Shown here in pieces: positions 13,419 to 21,678 of a stretch of DNA of 38,210 bases. The notes under the pieces were generated by a model. That model made no database searches. It was not told where the DNA came from and worked only from the letters and a program-made list of their open reading frames with translations. Position numbers and translations under genes: made by a program. Source of the stretch: a virus. Position 1 is the first letter of the stretch; each line of letters begins with the position of its first letter. The stretch lies in the IMG/VR virus record IMGVR_UViG_3300048928_000592, positions 1-38,210 of that record; one strand, 5' to 3'.

Positions 13419-13967
13419 ATGGGCCGCCGCTCCAAGATCGAAAAGCTGCCGGATACGGTACGCACCGAGATCGATCGCCTGCTGATCAAGGCCGGCTTCT
13501 CTGGTTACGAATGGCTGGTGGACCAGATCCGGGACGAACTCGGTGTGGACCCGGGCGAGAAGTCCAGCGTCCAGCGCTATGGCAGCAAGCTGCAGCGCCG
13601 TCTCGCCGCTGTGAAGGCCAGCACTGATGCGGCGCGCATGATCGCGGAGGCCGCCCCGGACGAAGCCGACGAGCGCTCGAACGCGATCATCAGCCTGGTG
13701 CAGACCGAGATCTTCGACAGCCTCCTCGCCATGCAGGAGGCCGAAGAAGAAGCGAACCCGGCGAAGCGCGTCGAGATGCTCGGCAAGGCCGCCAAGAACA
13801 TCGCCACCCTCACGCGCGCCAGCGTGGCGCGTCACAAATGGGCGTCGGAGGTGCGTGCACGCATCGAGGCGGCGCTCGCCAAGCTCAAGCAGCAGGGCAT
13901 GGACGGCGCCACGCTCGATGCCGTCCAGAGCCAGATCAGCATCTACCTGCCCGCCAACAACCGCTAG
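13419..13967 (+). CDS. DUF3486 family protein (Mu gp27-like, probable small terminase)
   Basis: 182-aa protein of the DUF3486/gp27 family. The start MGRRSKIEKLPDTVRTEIDRLL and the following YEWLVDQIRDELG form the typical N-terminal HTH-like part that recognises DNA; a long helical body follows. It is placed before the large terminase and is the likely small terminase subunit, which chooses packaging sites at the phage end. ATG at 13419 lies five bases after the gp26-like stop. Confidence 0.85.
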   Translation: MGRRSKIEKLPDTVRTEIDRLLIKAGFSGYEWLVDQIRDELGVDPGEKSSVQRYGSKLQRRLAAVKASTDAARMIAEAAPDEADERSNAIISLVQTEIFDSLLAMQEAEEEANPAKRVEMLGKAAKNIATLTRASVARHKWASEVRARIEAALAKLKQQGMDGATLDAVQSQISIYLPANNR

Positions 13968-13977
13968 GAGCCACACA

Positions 13978-14202
13978 ATGGAAAACCAGCACCGCAAGAT
14001 CTCGGGTTACCGCGAGTTGACCGAGGCCGAGATCGCGCTCATGAACGAGATCAAGGCGCAGGGTGCCCAGCTGAAGGAGCTGCACGCCAAGGTGATCTCT
14101 ACGCCCGGCATCGACGCCCGGGCCGCGGCGATCGCCGGAACCGACCTGCAGACCGGCCTGATGTGGCTGACGCGTGCTGTCGCTCGTCCCGAGGGTTTCT
14201 GA
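13978..14202 (+). CDS. acb2: Acb2-type anti-CBASS protein (cyclic-nucleotide sponge)
   Basis: 74-aa protein that I recognise as an Acb2/Tad1-domain protein. Known members from Pseudomonas transposable phages form hexamers that bind cyclic di- and trinucleotides and so block CBASS signalling. Visible signatures are the N-terminal KISGYRELTEAEIALMNEIK block, and the C-terminal AIAGTDLQTGLMWLTRAVARPEGF-type block (given here in parts: GTDLQTGLMWLTRAV, then ARPEGF). Tyr11 and Lys26, the residue numbers I recall as needed for cGAMP binding in the PaMx33 protein, are both present at those positions. AGGAG lies eight bases before the ATG. The gene sits between the gp27-like and large terminase genes. 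It is somewhat shorter than the better-known members, with a short central linker. Confidence 0.82.
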   Translation: MENQHRKISGYRELTEAEIALMNEIKAQGAQLKELHAKVISTPGIDARAAAIAGTDLQTGLMWLTRAVARPEGF

Positions 14203-14211
14203 TCCCTCACC

Positions 14212-15666
14212 ATGAGCGTCCAGCAGATCCGGCCACAGCCCGGGCCCCAAGAACAGTTCCTCGCGTCCCCAGCGGACATCGTCTTCTACGGTGGCGCGGC
14301 CTTCGGCGGCAAGACATACGCCTTGCTCCTCGAAGCCGTGCGCCACACGGAGAACGCGCGCTTCGGCGGGGTGATCTTTCGTCGCACCACGAAGCAGGTG
14401 ACGGCGGAAGGCGGTCTGTGGGACACGTCCGAGGAGATCTATCCGGCGCTTGGTGCGAAGTCGAACTTGTCGCGCCTGCAGTGGGCTTTTCCGGCAGGGG
14501 CGACGCTGACCTTCGCGCACCTCGAACATGAGAAGAACAAGTTCGACTGGCAGGGCTCACAGATCGCCTTCATCGGATTCGATGAGGTCACGCATTTCAC
14601 CGAGGGGCAGTTCTGGTACATGCTCAGCCGCAACCGCTCGACGAGCGGAGTGCGGCCCTACGTACGAGCGACCTGCAATCCTGATCCCGACAGCTGGGTC
14701 GCCAAGTTCATCGCCTGGTGGATCGACCAGGAGACGGGTTACGCGATTCCCGAGCGGTCCGGTGTCATCCGCTACTTCATTCGGCGGAACAACGAAATCC
14801 TCTGGGCGGACAGCCCGGAGCAACTGGCGGAGCAGTATCCCGGCGCGCAGCCCAAGAGCTGCACCTTCATCGCATCGTCTTTCCAGGACAACAAGCTGGG
14901 CCTGGAGCGCGACCCGGGCTATCTCGCCAACCTGGAGGCATTGCCCACGGTAGAGCGCGAGCGCCTCAAGATGGGCAACTGGAAGGTGAAGCCTGCTGCT
15001 GGCGATTATTTCAAGAAGAGCTATTTCCCGATCGTGGACGCGGCGCCGGCACTCGGCCAGCGGATTCGTTACTGGGATCGCGCAGCTACGGAGCCGAGCG
15101 AGTCGAATGCAGATCCTGACTGGACCGCAGGCGTGCGCGCGAGCCTGGCCGCGGACGGTTACGTGTACATCGAGCATGTGGAGCGCTTCCGCGGCACGCC
15201 TGGCAAGGTCGCCAAGCGCATCCGCGCGACGGCTGAGCAGGACGGACGAACCATTTCCGTGGGCATCGAGCAAGATCCTGGTCAGGCCGGCAAGTTCGAG
15301 GCGGAGACGTACGTCAGCCTGCTCCTGGGCTTCGTCGTTTTTACCGTGCCCCCGCAGGGCGACAAGGAGACTCGCGCCACCCCTGCCTCCACCGCAGCGG
15401 AACATGGCCGCATCCGACTCGTTCGCGGCGCTTGGAACGACGCGTTCCTCGACGAGCTGGAGAGTTTTCCCAAGGGTGCCCATGACGACCAGGTCGACGG
15501 CTTGTCCGGCGCTTACAACCAGCTGATCGGCAATCCCCGCATCCCCTTCGAATTTCAATCGACAGGTCAGCGCCTGATGGCGGTGGACACGATCGGTGCA
15601 GGTATCAACGACACGGGCTTCGGCAGTGTGCCGGGCGGCAACGACTTTGAAGGGTTTGGCACATGA
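14212..15666 (+). CDS. Large terminase subunit
   Basis: 484-aa packaging motor. The N-terminal ATPase has a Walker A-like GGAAFGGKT at residues 27-35 and Walker B IAFIGFDE at 118-125, with a C-motif-like TCNPDPDSW near 155-165. The nuclease domain starts near 280 with YWDRAATE, continues with GIEQDPGQAG and ends with the conserved DDQVDGLSGAYNQL. The sequence is closer to the terminase_6/RNaseH-type terminases of siphophages than to Mu gp28, so this module is probably mosaic. It pumps phage DNA, with attached host DNA, into the head in a headful fashion. The stop overlaps the portal ATG. Confidence 0.93.
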   Translation: MSVQQIRPQPGPQEQFLASPADIVFYGGAAFGGKTYALLLEAVRHTENARFGGVIFRRTTKQVTAEGGLWDTSEEIYPALGAKSNLSRLQWAFPAGATLTFAHLEHEKNKFDWQGSQIAFIGFDEVTHFTEGQFWYMLSRNRSTSGVRPYVRATCNPDPDSWVAKFIAWWIDQETGYAIPERSGVIRYFIRRNNEILWADSPEQLAEQYPGAQPKSCTFIASSFQDNKLGLERDPGYLANLEALPTVERERLKMGNWKVKPAAGDYFKKSYFPIVDAAPALGQRIRYWDRAATEPSESNADPDWTAGVRASLAADGYVYIEHVERFRGTPGKVAKRIRATAEQDGRTISVGIEQDPGQAGKFEAETYVSLLLGFVVFTVPPQGDKETRATPASTAAEHGRIRLVRGAWNDAFLDELESFPKGAHDDQVDGLSGAYNQLIGNPRIPFEFQSTGQRLMAVDTIGAGINDTGFGSVPGGNDFEGFGT

Positions 15667-17141
15667 GCGATGAGATGGCTGACAACAAGCCCCAAGTGAA
15701 TCGCGAGATCGCGACGACGGCGGATGGCATCGACATCACCCGGGGATACATCGGCCCGCTGCTGACACCCTATGACAGCGTGCTGCGCAACCGCGGCGCT
15801 GATCTGACGCTCTACGAACAGGTGCTGTCCGATCCGGAGGTGAAGGCAACCTTGGGCCAGCGCCAGCTTGCGGTTACGCAGTGCGAATGGCAGGTCGATG
15901 CCGGCGGCAAGCGCGCAATCGATAAGGCCGCCGCTGACTTCATGCGTGACCAGATCAATGCGATCGGCTGGGACAGCATCACGACCAAGATGCTCTTCGG
16001 CGTGTTCTACGGCTACAGCGTGGCCGAGCTCATCTACGAGGTGCAGGGTCGCTACGTCGGTATCAAGCAGCTGAAGGTCCGCAATCGGCGCCGGTTCCGG
16101 TTCGGAAAGGAAATGGATCTGCGCCTGCTGACCTACAGCAACATGCTGGAAGGCATCCCGGCAGAGCCGCCCTACTTCTGGACGTTCAACACTGGCGCCG
16201 ACAACGACGACGAACCCTATGGCCTCGGGCTGGCGCACTGGCTGTACTGGCCGGTGCTTTTCAAGCGTAACGGCATCAAGTTCTGGCTGATCTTCCTGGA
16301 GAAGTTCGGCATGCCGACGGGCGTGGGCCGGTACGACACCAACGCGACCGAGACCGAGAAGTCCAAGCTCCTGCAGGCTGTGCGCGCCATCCAGACCGAT
16401 AGCGGCATCATCATTCCCAAGGGCATGGAGATCGACTTGCTCGAAGCTGCCCGAAACGGCACCAGCGATTACAAGACCCTTCACGACACGATGGACGCGA
16501 CGATCCAGAAGGTCGTCCTCGGCCAAACCGCGAGTACCCAGGGCACTCCCGGGCGCCTGGGCAACGATAAGCTGCAGGGCGACGTGCGCGCGGACATCAT
16601 CAAGGCCGACGCGGATCTCGTATGCGAGTCCTGGAATCTCGGCCCGGCCCGCTGGCTGACGAAGTGGAACTTCCCCGGCGCAGTCCCGCCACGCGTCTAT
16701 CGCGTCACGGCCGAGCCTGAAGATCTGACCCAGCGTGCTGATCGGGACACGAAGATCAAGGGGCTCGGCTATCGGCCCACGCTGGCCTACATCAACACCA
16801 CCTACGGCGACGGGTGGGAGCAGGACACGCCACCACCGCCTGGTGGCCCGGAGTTGACCACGACAGGCGTCGCGTTCGCCGAGCCTTCCTTAGTGGGGGA
16901 CGACCCAGCCGCAGCGATCGCAGCGGCGCTGGACGCGTCGGGCCAGCCGCAGATCGATGCCTGGGCGGGCAAGCTCGCCGCAATGGCGGAGAAGGCTACA
17001 TCGCTGCCCGAGCTGCGCGAGATGATCCTCGCGGCCTACGATGGCCTCAGTGCCGACGAGCTCGCCGCGGCGCTCGGATCTGCAATGCAGGCCGCGCAGG
17101 CAGCAGGCCGCTACGACCTGGTCGAACAGTCCAATGGCTGA
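15663..17141 (+). CDS. DUF935 portal protein (Mu gp29-like)
   Basis: 492-aa portal protein of the DUF935 family. The conserved blocks are LYEQVLSDPEVKATLGQRQLAV, the YGYSVAELIYE region near residue 120, RNRRRFRF, PYGLGLAHWLYWPVLFKRNGIKFW and FGMPTGVGRYD (each family-typical). The portal forms the dodecameric vertex ring for DNA entry and exit and binds the terminase. The C-terminal 100 residues are Ala-rich and less conserved. It overlaps the F gene by eight bases, and the terminase gene by ATGA. Confidence 0.93.
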   Translation: MSDEMADNKPQVNREIATTADGIDITRGYIGPLLTPYDSVLRNRGADLTLYEQVLSDPEVKATLGQRQLAVTQCEWQVDAGGKRAIDKAAADFMRDQINAIGWDSITTKMLFGVFYGYSVAELIYEVQGRYVGIKQLKVRNRRRFRFGKEMDLRLLTYSNMLEGIPAEPPYFWTFNTGADNDDEPYGLGLAHWLYWPVLFKRNGIKFWLIFLEKFGMPTGVGRYDTNATETEKSKLLQAVRAIQTDSGIIIPKGMEIDLLEAARNGTSDYKTLHDTMDATIQKVVLGQTASTQGTPGRLGNDKLQGDVRADIIKADADLVCESWNLGPARWLTKWNFPGAVPPRVYRVTAEPEDLTQRADRDTKIKGLGYRPTLAYINTTYGDGWEQDTPPPPGGPELTTTGVAFAEPSLVGDDPAAAIAAALDASGQPQIDAWAGKLAAMAEKATSLPELREMILAAYDGLSADELAAALGSAMQAAQAAGRYDLVEQSNG

Positions 17142-18378
17142 CGCACAGCCATCGACCCTAACCGGAGCGTTCGGCAAGCCGTTCGATGCGCAGGTGGCGT
17201 TCTTCCGACAGAAGCTCGGCAACTTGGTGCCGACGCAGTGGTGGGATGACCTGCAGAAGTCGGAGCACGATCACGGATTCATGGTCGCCGGAGCCGCCAA
17301 GGCAGACCTCCTTTCCGATCTTGCCGCGGCTGTCGATCGCGCGATCGCGGAAGGCACCAGCATCGAGCAGTTCCGCAAGGACTTCCAGGCGACAGTAGCG
17401 CGCTATGGCTGGACCGGCTGGATCGGCGAAGACACCGCCGCCGGCCGCGCCTGGCGCACGCGTACGATCTACGTCACCAACGCCCGCACCAGCTATCACG
17501 CCGGGCGCCTGGCGCAGCTGCGCAGTGGTGCCTTTCCCTTGTGGATCTACCGCCACAACGATGCCGTACAGCATCCGCGCCCGCTCCATGTGAGTTGGAA
17601 CGGGATCACGCTGCCGCCCGATCACGAGTTCTGGCAAACGCATTACACCCCCAACGGTTGGGGATGCGAGTGCTACGTCGTCGGCGCACGAAGCCCGACT
17701 GGCGCCGTTCGGCTTGGCGGTAACCCGAACAAGGAACTGCCGGAGGGCTGGGACGCGGTCGATCCCAAAACCGGCGAGCCACCTGGTGTCGACAAGGGAT
17801 GGGGTTACATGCCAGGCAACACGATCGGCGATGCCGCCAGCGAGATGGCGAGCAAAGCCCAGGGTTGGGCTGATCCGATCGCCAAGGCGTACATGCGCGA
17901 CGTGCCGGACACTGCGCGCGACACGCTATCGACGGCGTATCGCGCGCTACCTTCTCTGGCCGATGACGTGCGCCGGTTTGCGCAGCGGGCGAACGCTACG
18001 CTGGATATGCGGCCAACCGATACCCGGACGCTCGGCCTGGTTACCAGTGGGCAGGTCAGCGCCATCCAGAAAGCAGCCGGCCGGAACGTCACCAGGTACG
18101 ACTATGCGCTGGACCCGGCGTCGGTGCGGGCGGTTCTCGCCACGGACGTGCAGCCACCGCGTGGCCAGCGCGCTGCCTCGCTCACCGACTTCGCTGCGCT
18201 GCCGGCGATCCTCAATGCCGATACGCGCGTCATAGCCACCGGCACGGCTCGTGGCGAACGCAGCATCCAGATGACCAGCGTCATCGACGGGCAGACCTAC
18301 CTGACGGTCTGGGTGATCCGGCCGGGTCAGCGCTCGCTCGTCCTGCAGGCGTTCTGGCTACTCGAACTGGGTGCCTGA
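17134..18378 (+). CDS. Mu F-like minor head protein with C-terminal nuclease-like domain
   Basis: 414-aa protein starting at the ATG at 17134 (upstream codons belong to the portal gene). Residues about 1-230 are a phage Mu protein F-like (SPP1 gp7 type) head morphogenesis domain, with the conserved TIYVTNARTSYHAGRLAQL, RHNDAVQHPRPLHVSWNGI-like segment, and HYTPNGWGCECYV. Such proteins are minor capsid components, some injected with DNA. Residues about 305-414 read as a separate unit (SAIQKAAG, LTDFAALPAILNADTRVIA, YLTVWVIRPGQRSLVLQAFW) resembling phage Barnase-EndoU-ColicinE5/D-RelE-like (PBECR) nuclease domains, which are often fused to this head protein. The nuclease assignment is by pattern, without a database check. 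Confidence 0.87.
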   Translation: MADAQPSTLTGAFGKPFDAQVAFFRQKLGNLVPTQWWDDLQKSEHDHGFMVAGAAKADLLSDLAAAVDRAIAEGTSIEQFRKDFQATVARYGWTGWIGEDTAAGRAWRTRTIYVTNARTSYHAGRLAQLRSGAFPLWIYRHNDAVQHPRPLHVSWNGITLPPDHEFWQTHYTPNGWGCECYVVGARSPTGAVRLGGNPNKELPEGWDAVDPKTGEPPGVDKGWGYMPGNTIGDAASEMASKAQGWADPIAKAYMRDVPDTARDTLSTAYRALPSLADDVRRFAQRANATLDMRPTDTRTLGLVTSGQVSAIQKAAGRNVTRYDYALDPASVRAVLATDVQPPRGQRAASLTDFAALPAILNADTRVIATGTARGERSIQMTSVIDGQTYLTVWVIRPGQRSLVLQAFWLLELGA

Positions 18379-18380
18379 GC

Positions 18381-18869
18381 ATGAGCAACACCGAGATCCA
18401 GCTCGATAGCCGGCGCATCCTCGCAGCGTTCAACGCGGTCGCCGCGCTGTTGGACGATATGAGCCCGGTGACCTTCGATATCGGCGAGCTCCTGGTGGTA
18501 TCGACGAAGCAACGCTTCCAGCAAGGCGTGTCACCCGATGGGATCGCATGGCAGAAGAATTCGCCTACGACGCTCGCGCGCAAGAAAGGGAGTCGCCCGC
18601 TTATCGGCGAAACCAAGCGGCTGAGCAACGAGATCCAGTATTCGAACGATGCCTCCAGCGTCGACGTGGGCAGCAATCTGATCTACGCGGCGCCGAACCA
18701 TTTCGGCGCAACCAAGGGCGCCTTCGGAACGAGCAAGCGCGGCGGCCTCATTCCGTGGGGCAACGTGCCAGCGCGCCCGTTCCTCGGGATCTCGGATCAG
18801 GACGAGCAGTCCATCCTCGACATCGTGCAAGAGCACATCATCACCGCGACCGAAAACGCCTCGCCGTAA
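18381..18869 (+). CDS. G: Virion morphogenesis protein G (Mu gpG-like)
   Basis: 162-aa protein of the phage virion morphogenesis family. Family marks are FDIGELLVVSTKQRFQQGVSPDG followed by WQKNSP, RKKGSRPLIGETKRLSNEI, YAAPNHFGATKG and ARPFLGISDQDEQ. In Mu gpG this family is a tail/head-completion factor. The gene lies two bases after F and is followed by the 230-bp gap that precedes the protease, as in Mu. Confidence 0.88.
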   Translation: MSNTEIQLDSRRILAAFNAVAALLDDMSPVTFDIGELLVVSTKQRFQQGVSPDGIAWQKNSPTTLARKKGSRPLIGETKRLSNEIQYSNDASSVDVGSNLIYAAPNHFGATKGAFGTSKRGGLIPWGNVPARPFLGISDQDEQSILDIVQEHIITATENASP

Positions 18870-19099
18870 ATCGCGCCACACGCCGTTCTATGGGGTGGAG
18901 CGCCACACTCGGTCGTCTTCACCCCCACGTGGCTGTCAGACAGCGCTCTGTGCGCGCCGCTGGCAAGGTTTTCGATCGCGCTCGCGGTTGCATCGTCGGC
19001 TCGACCAGCCGATGCGATGGTTTCCACGCTCGATCACACGCCGTTTTGTTTTGAACCAGGGCCAAAGACGTTCGCGCTTCCGGCGGCGATCCTGGGCCA
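18870..19099 (+). other. 230-bp non-coding gap between G and protease genes
   Basis: No convincing ORF on either strand. It contains a hairpin at 18991-19019 (CATCG+TCGGCT pairing with AGCCGA+CGATG, TG bulge, CGACC loop), an 11-bp direct repeat CACACGCCGTT at 18877-18887 and 19035-19045, and the second copy of the 21-bp element. In Mu the late promoter PI lies at this junction, so a regulatory role is likely. Confidence 0.6.
19049..19069 (+). promoter_or_regulatory. Copy 2 of the 21-bp repeated element before the protease gene
   Basis: TTTTGAAC, CA, GGGCCAAAGAC; differs from the copy at 11071-11091 only in the two central bases. It lies 31 bp upstream of the protease/scaffold start codon. 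Conserved in same orientation relative to the downstream gene. Candidate activator-binding or promoter element. Confidence 0.5.
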
Positions 19100-20242
19100 A
19101 TGGACAACACACCCGCCTTCCTCGAGATCTTCCGCGCTGGCAAGCATGTCGCCGTTGACGGCCGCGAGATTGAGTTCACCGACGCGGACGTCGCCGAGAT
19201 CGCCAGCACCTACCGCCCCGAGCTCTCGGAGGCGCCGCTGGTCGTCGGGCACCCGGAGATCAACGCGCCGGCCTACGGCTGGACCCAGACGCTGCGCGCG
19301 GACAAGGGCGTCTTGTACGCCGCGCCCCACCAGGTCGATCCCGAATTTGCGGGCATGGTCAATGCGGGCCGCTTCAAGAAGCGCTCGGCATCCCTCTACC
19401 TGCGCGACACGCCCGGCAACCCAACGCCCGGCAAGCTCTATCTGCGACACATCGGCTTCCTTGGCGCCGCCGCTCCGGCGGTGAAGGGCCTCAAGGACGC
19501 ACAGTTCGCCGACGGCGGCAAGGCCGCCGAGTTCGCCATGCCCATTTCCTACCTCGGCAGCGCGCTCGTCGACATGTTCCAGCGCATGCGCGACTGGTTC
19601 GTCGAAACGCAGGGCGCCGAGAAGGCGGATCAAATCATCCCTCAGTGGCAGATCCGCTCCATCGATGACCTGACGGATTCCAGCGACGCCGCGGAGATTC
19701 CGGCTGTCGCCTACGCCTCGCCGGCCACGCCCGGCCCCACCACGGAGACCACCATGAGCACCAGCAACCAGGGCGCGGATTTCGCCGAACGCGAAGCCAG
19801 CCTCAACACTCGCCAGGCCGAGATCGACAAGCGGGACCGCGAGCTGCGCGAGCGCGAGGACAAGGCGCGCCGCGATGCCGCCGTGTCGTTCGCCGACAAC
19901 CTGGTCAAGGAAGGGCGGCTGCTGCCGCGCCAGCAGGCGCCGGTCGTCGAGCTGCTGCTCGCGCTGCCGGTCCAGCCGATCAGCTTCGCCGAAGGCGGCA
20001 GCACGGTCAGCAAGCCGGGCAGCGAAGTGCTGCGCGAGATCCTCGGGCAGCTGCCCAAGCAGATCAGCTACCGCGAGCAGTCCCGCGACGAAGGCCGTCA
20101 AGGCGCCGCGGTCAGCTTCGCGGCACCCCAGGGCGAGCAGGTCGATTCGGCCGGCCTCGAACTGCATGCCAAGGCCCTCGCGTACCAGGCCCAGCACTCC
20201 GGCATGTCCTACCTGGCCGCTGTGAAGGCTGTCGGCGGCTGA
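19100..20242 (+). CDS. I: Head maturation protease with fused scaffold (Mu gpI-like)
   Basis: 380-aa protein of the Mu I (phage I protein) family. The N-terminal 170 residues form the protease region: VDGREIEFTDADVAEIA, APLVVGHPEINAPAYGW, FKKRSASLYLRD and LRHIGFLGAAAPAVKGL are conserved segments. The middle is a linker, and the C-terminal 160 residues are a charged coiled coil (FAEREASLNTRQAEIDKRDR, then ELREREDKARRD) followed by a helical part, typical of a scaffold. Expected to guide procapsid assembly and then be removed by its own protease. The start lacks a strong ribosome-binding site. Confidence 0.88.
   Translation: MDNTPAFLEIFRAGKHVAVDGREIEFTDADVAEIASTYRPELSEAPLVVGHPEINAPAYGWTQTLRADKGVLYAAPHQVDPEFAGMVNAGRFKKRSASLYLRDTPGNPTPGKLYLRHIGFLGAAAPAVKGLKDAQFADGGKAAEFAMPISYLGSALVDMFQRMRDWFVETQGAEKADQIIPQWQIRSIDDLTDSSDAAEIPAVAYASPATPGPTTETTMSTSNQGADFAEREASLNTRQAEIDKRDRELREREDKARRDAAVSFADNLVKEGRLLPRQQAPVVELLLALPVQPISFAEGGSTVSKPGSEVLREILGQLPKQISYREQSRDEGRQGAAVSFAAPQGEQVDSAGLELHAKALAYQAQHSGMSYLAAVKAVGG
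19754..20242 (+). CDS. Z: Internal in-frame start: scaffold protein (Mu Z-like)
   Basis: Residues 219-380 of the protease gene can be made separately from an in-frame ATG at 19754, preceded by GGAG seven bases upstream. The product (162 aa, starting MSTSNQGADFAERE) is exactly the coiled-coil scaffold part. In Mu, gene Z is nested in I in the same way. Here it is inferred from the start site and domain border, not shown directly. Confidence 0.6.
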   Translation: MSTSNQGADFAEREASLNTRQAEIDKRDRELREREDKARRDAAVSFADNLVKEGRLLPRQQAPVVELLLALPVQPISFAEGGSTVSKPGSEVLREILGQLPKQISYREQSRDEGRQGAAVSFAAPQGEQVDSAGLELHAKALAYQAQHSGMSYLAAVKAVGG

Positions 20243-20294
20243 TCGCCGCTCCCCTGCACGGGCATCCACTCACATCGCGCCAGGAGCGCACGAC

Positions 20295-20630
20295 ATGACT
20301 CAGAAGATTTCCCTCCTCACTCTCACGGTCCTTGCGTCGGCCGCCGTCGCTGCCGAGCGCTTCGTGACCGCGGCGGGCGCGTATCCCACCGCTGCGGGCA
20401 AGGCGCTCGGCGTGTCGCGGACGGACGCCGCCATCGGCGACCGCTTCCCGGTGGACGTGCTCGGCACCGCGGTGATTACCGCGGGCGCCGCCATCGCTGT
20501 CGACCAGCGCGTCGAGGTTGGCGCCACCGGCAAGGCGGTGCCGCTCAATGCGGGCGTGCCGGTGGGTGTCGCGGTGCAGGCCGCGACCGCCGACGGGGAC
20601 CGCATCGAGATCCTGCTCATTCCGAACTGA
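20295..20630 (+). CDS. DUF2190 family capsid-associated protein
   Basis: 111-aa protein of the DUF2190 type: after a hydrophobic N-terminal stretch (SLLTLTVLASAAVAAERFV) it has the Gly/Ala/Val-rich beta pattern with VDVLGTAVITAGAAIAVDQRV and GVAVQAATADGDRIEILLI. Such proteins lie between protease and major capsid genes and are thought to decorate or stabilise the head (cement-like). The N-terminal hydrophobic run resembles a signal peptide but belongs to the family fold, so secretion is not implied. CAGGAG precedes the ATG. Confidence 0.82.
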   Translation: MTQKISLLTLTVLASAAVAAERFVTAAGAYPTAAGKALGVSRTDAAIGDRFPVDVLGTAVITAGAAIAVDQRVEVGATGKAVPLNAGVPVGVAVQAATADGDRIEILLIPN

Positions 20631-20684
20631 TCCGCCGCCTGCCGCCGATCGATCACACCCGCCACAGACTTACGAGGCTAAGCC

Positions 20685-21638
20685 ATGCCCCAGCAGACCC
20701 CCGCTCAGGCACGGATCATCAATCCGATCCTGACCACCCACGCCCAGGGCTATGTTCGCCCTGGCAACGTCGGCCGCTTCCTTTTCCCGACCGCCAACGT
20801 CGCCACCTATGGTGGCCAGGTGATCGAGTTCGGCAAGGAATCGTTCCGCCGCTACAACACCAAGCGCGCGCCCGGCTCGGCGACCAAGCGCATCACCTTC
20901 GGCTATGCGGGCAAGCCGTACGCCATCGTGCCGGAGGCGCTGGAAGCTCTGGTGCCTTTCGAGCTGATGACCGACGCCTCGCAGGTGCCCGGCCTGGACC
21001 TGGCCACCGACGCGGTTGATGTTGTGCTCGATACGCTGGAGCTGTCGCAGGAGTACGCATGCGCGGATCTCGCGCGCGATGCGTCGAAGTACGACAACAA
21101 CCACAAGGTGGTGCTTACCGGCACCAGTCGCTGGACGGACACCACCAACAGTAATCCGACCGGCGATATCGCCGATGGCTCCGAAGCGATCCGCTCCTCG
21201 ATCGGCATGCGGCCCAACACCTGCATCCTCTCGCCGAGCGCCTTCGCCGCGGCGCAGAACAACGAGAAGATCCTCGATCGCCTGAAGTACACCAGCGCGG
21301 ATTCGGTGACCACCCAGCAGCTCGCGCGGCTGTGGAACGTTGCGCAGGTGCTGATCGGCGATGCCGTGGGCGCCAGCGGCCAGAACGACACGCTCAGCGA
21401 CGTGTGGGGACAGGACGTCATCCTCGCCTACGTGGCCCCGGCCACCGGCGGCAACAGCCGCAGCGCTGCGCGTCCGAGCTATGGCTACACGTACACCATC
21501 CAGGGCATGCCGCTGGTCCGCAATCCCTACGAAGACCAGAACGCGGTCTCCTGGGTGTATCCGGTCTCCGCCGACCGCCAGCCGGTGCTGAGCGGCATCA
21601 CCGCCGGCTTCCTGATCCAGGGCGCGGGCGCGGGCTGA
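20685..21638 (+). CDS. Major capsid protein
   Basis: 317-aa major head protein, probably with the HK97 fold. Recognisable features are the start ARIINPILTTHAQGYVRPG, VGRFLFPTANVATYGGQVIEFG and the region MRPNTCILSPSAFAAAQNNEKILDRLKYTS, typical of the major capsid proteins of B3/D3112-like and related phages. The size is close to that of Mu T (296 aa). Location after protease and DUF2190 genes and a strong hairpin immediately downstream fit the most highly expressed gene of the phage. Confidence 0.87.
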   Translation: MPQQTPAQARIINPILTTHAQGYVRPGNVGRFLFPTANVATYGGQVIEFGKESFRRYNTKRAPGSATKRITFGYAGKPYAIVPEALEALVPFELMTDASQVPGLDLATDAVDVVLDTLELSQEYACADLARDASKYDNNHKVVLTGTSRWTDTTNSNPTGDIADGSEAIRSSIGMRPNTCILSPSAFAAAQNNEKILDRLKYTSADSVTTQQLARLWNVAQVLIGDAVGASGQNDTLSDVWGQDVILAYVAPATGGNSRSAARPSYGYTYTIQGMPLVRNPYEDQNAVSWVYPVSADRQPVLSGITAGFLIQGAGAG

Positions 21639-21678
21639 TCGATTCCTCTCGCGTAAGCGGCACCGCTCTCGACTGAGC

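Noticed and set aside
14557-15558. 333-codon minus-strand open frame over the terminase
   Set aside because: Antisense to clear terminase motifs; no ribosome-binding site.
18895-19158. Plus-strand ORF in the gap before the protease
   Set aside because: Arg/Ser-rich translation, overlaps the protease start, no ribosome-binding site.
20295-20360. Signal peptide on the DUF2190 protein
   Set aside because: The hydrophobic start looks like a signal sequence, but it matches the usual N-terminus of this capsid-associated family and there is no reason for export.
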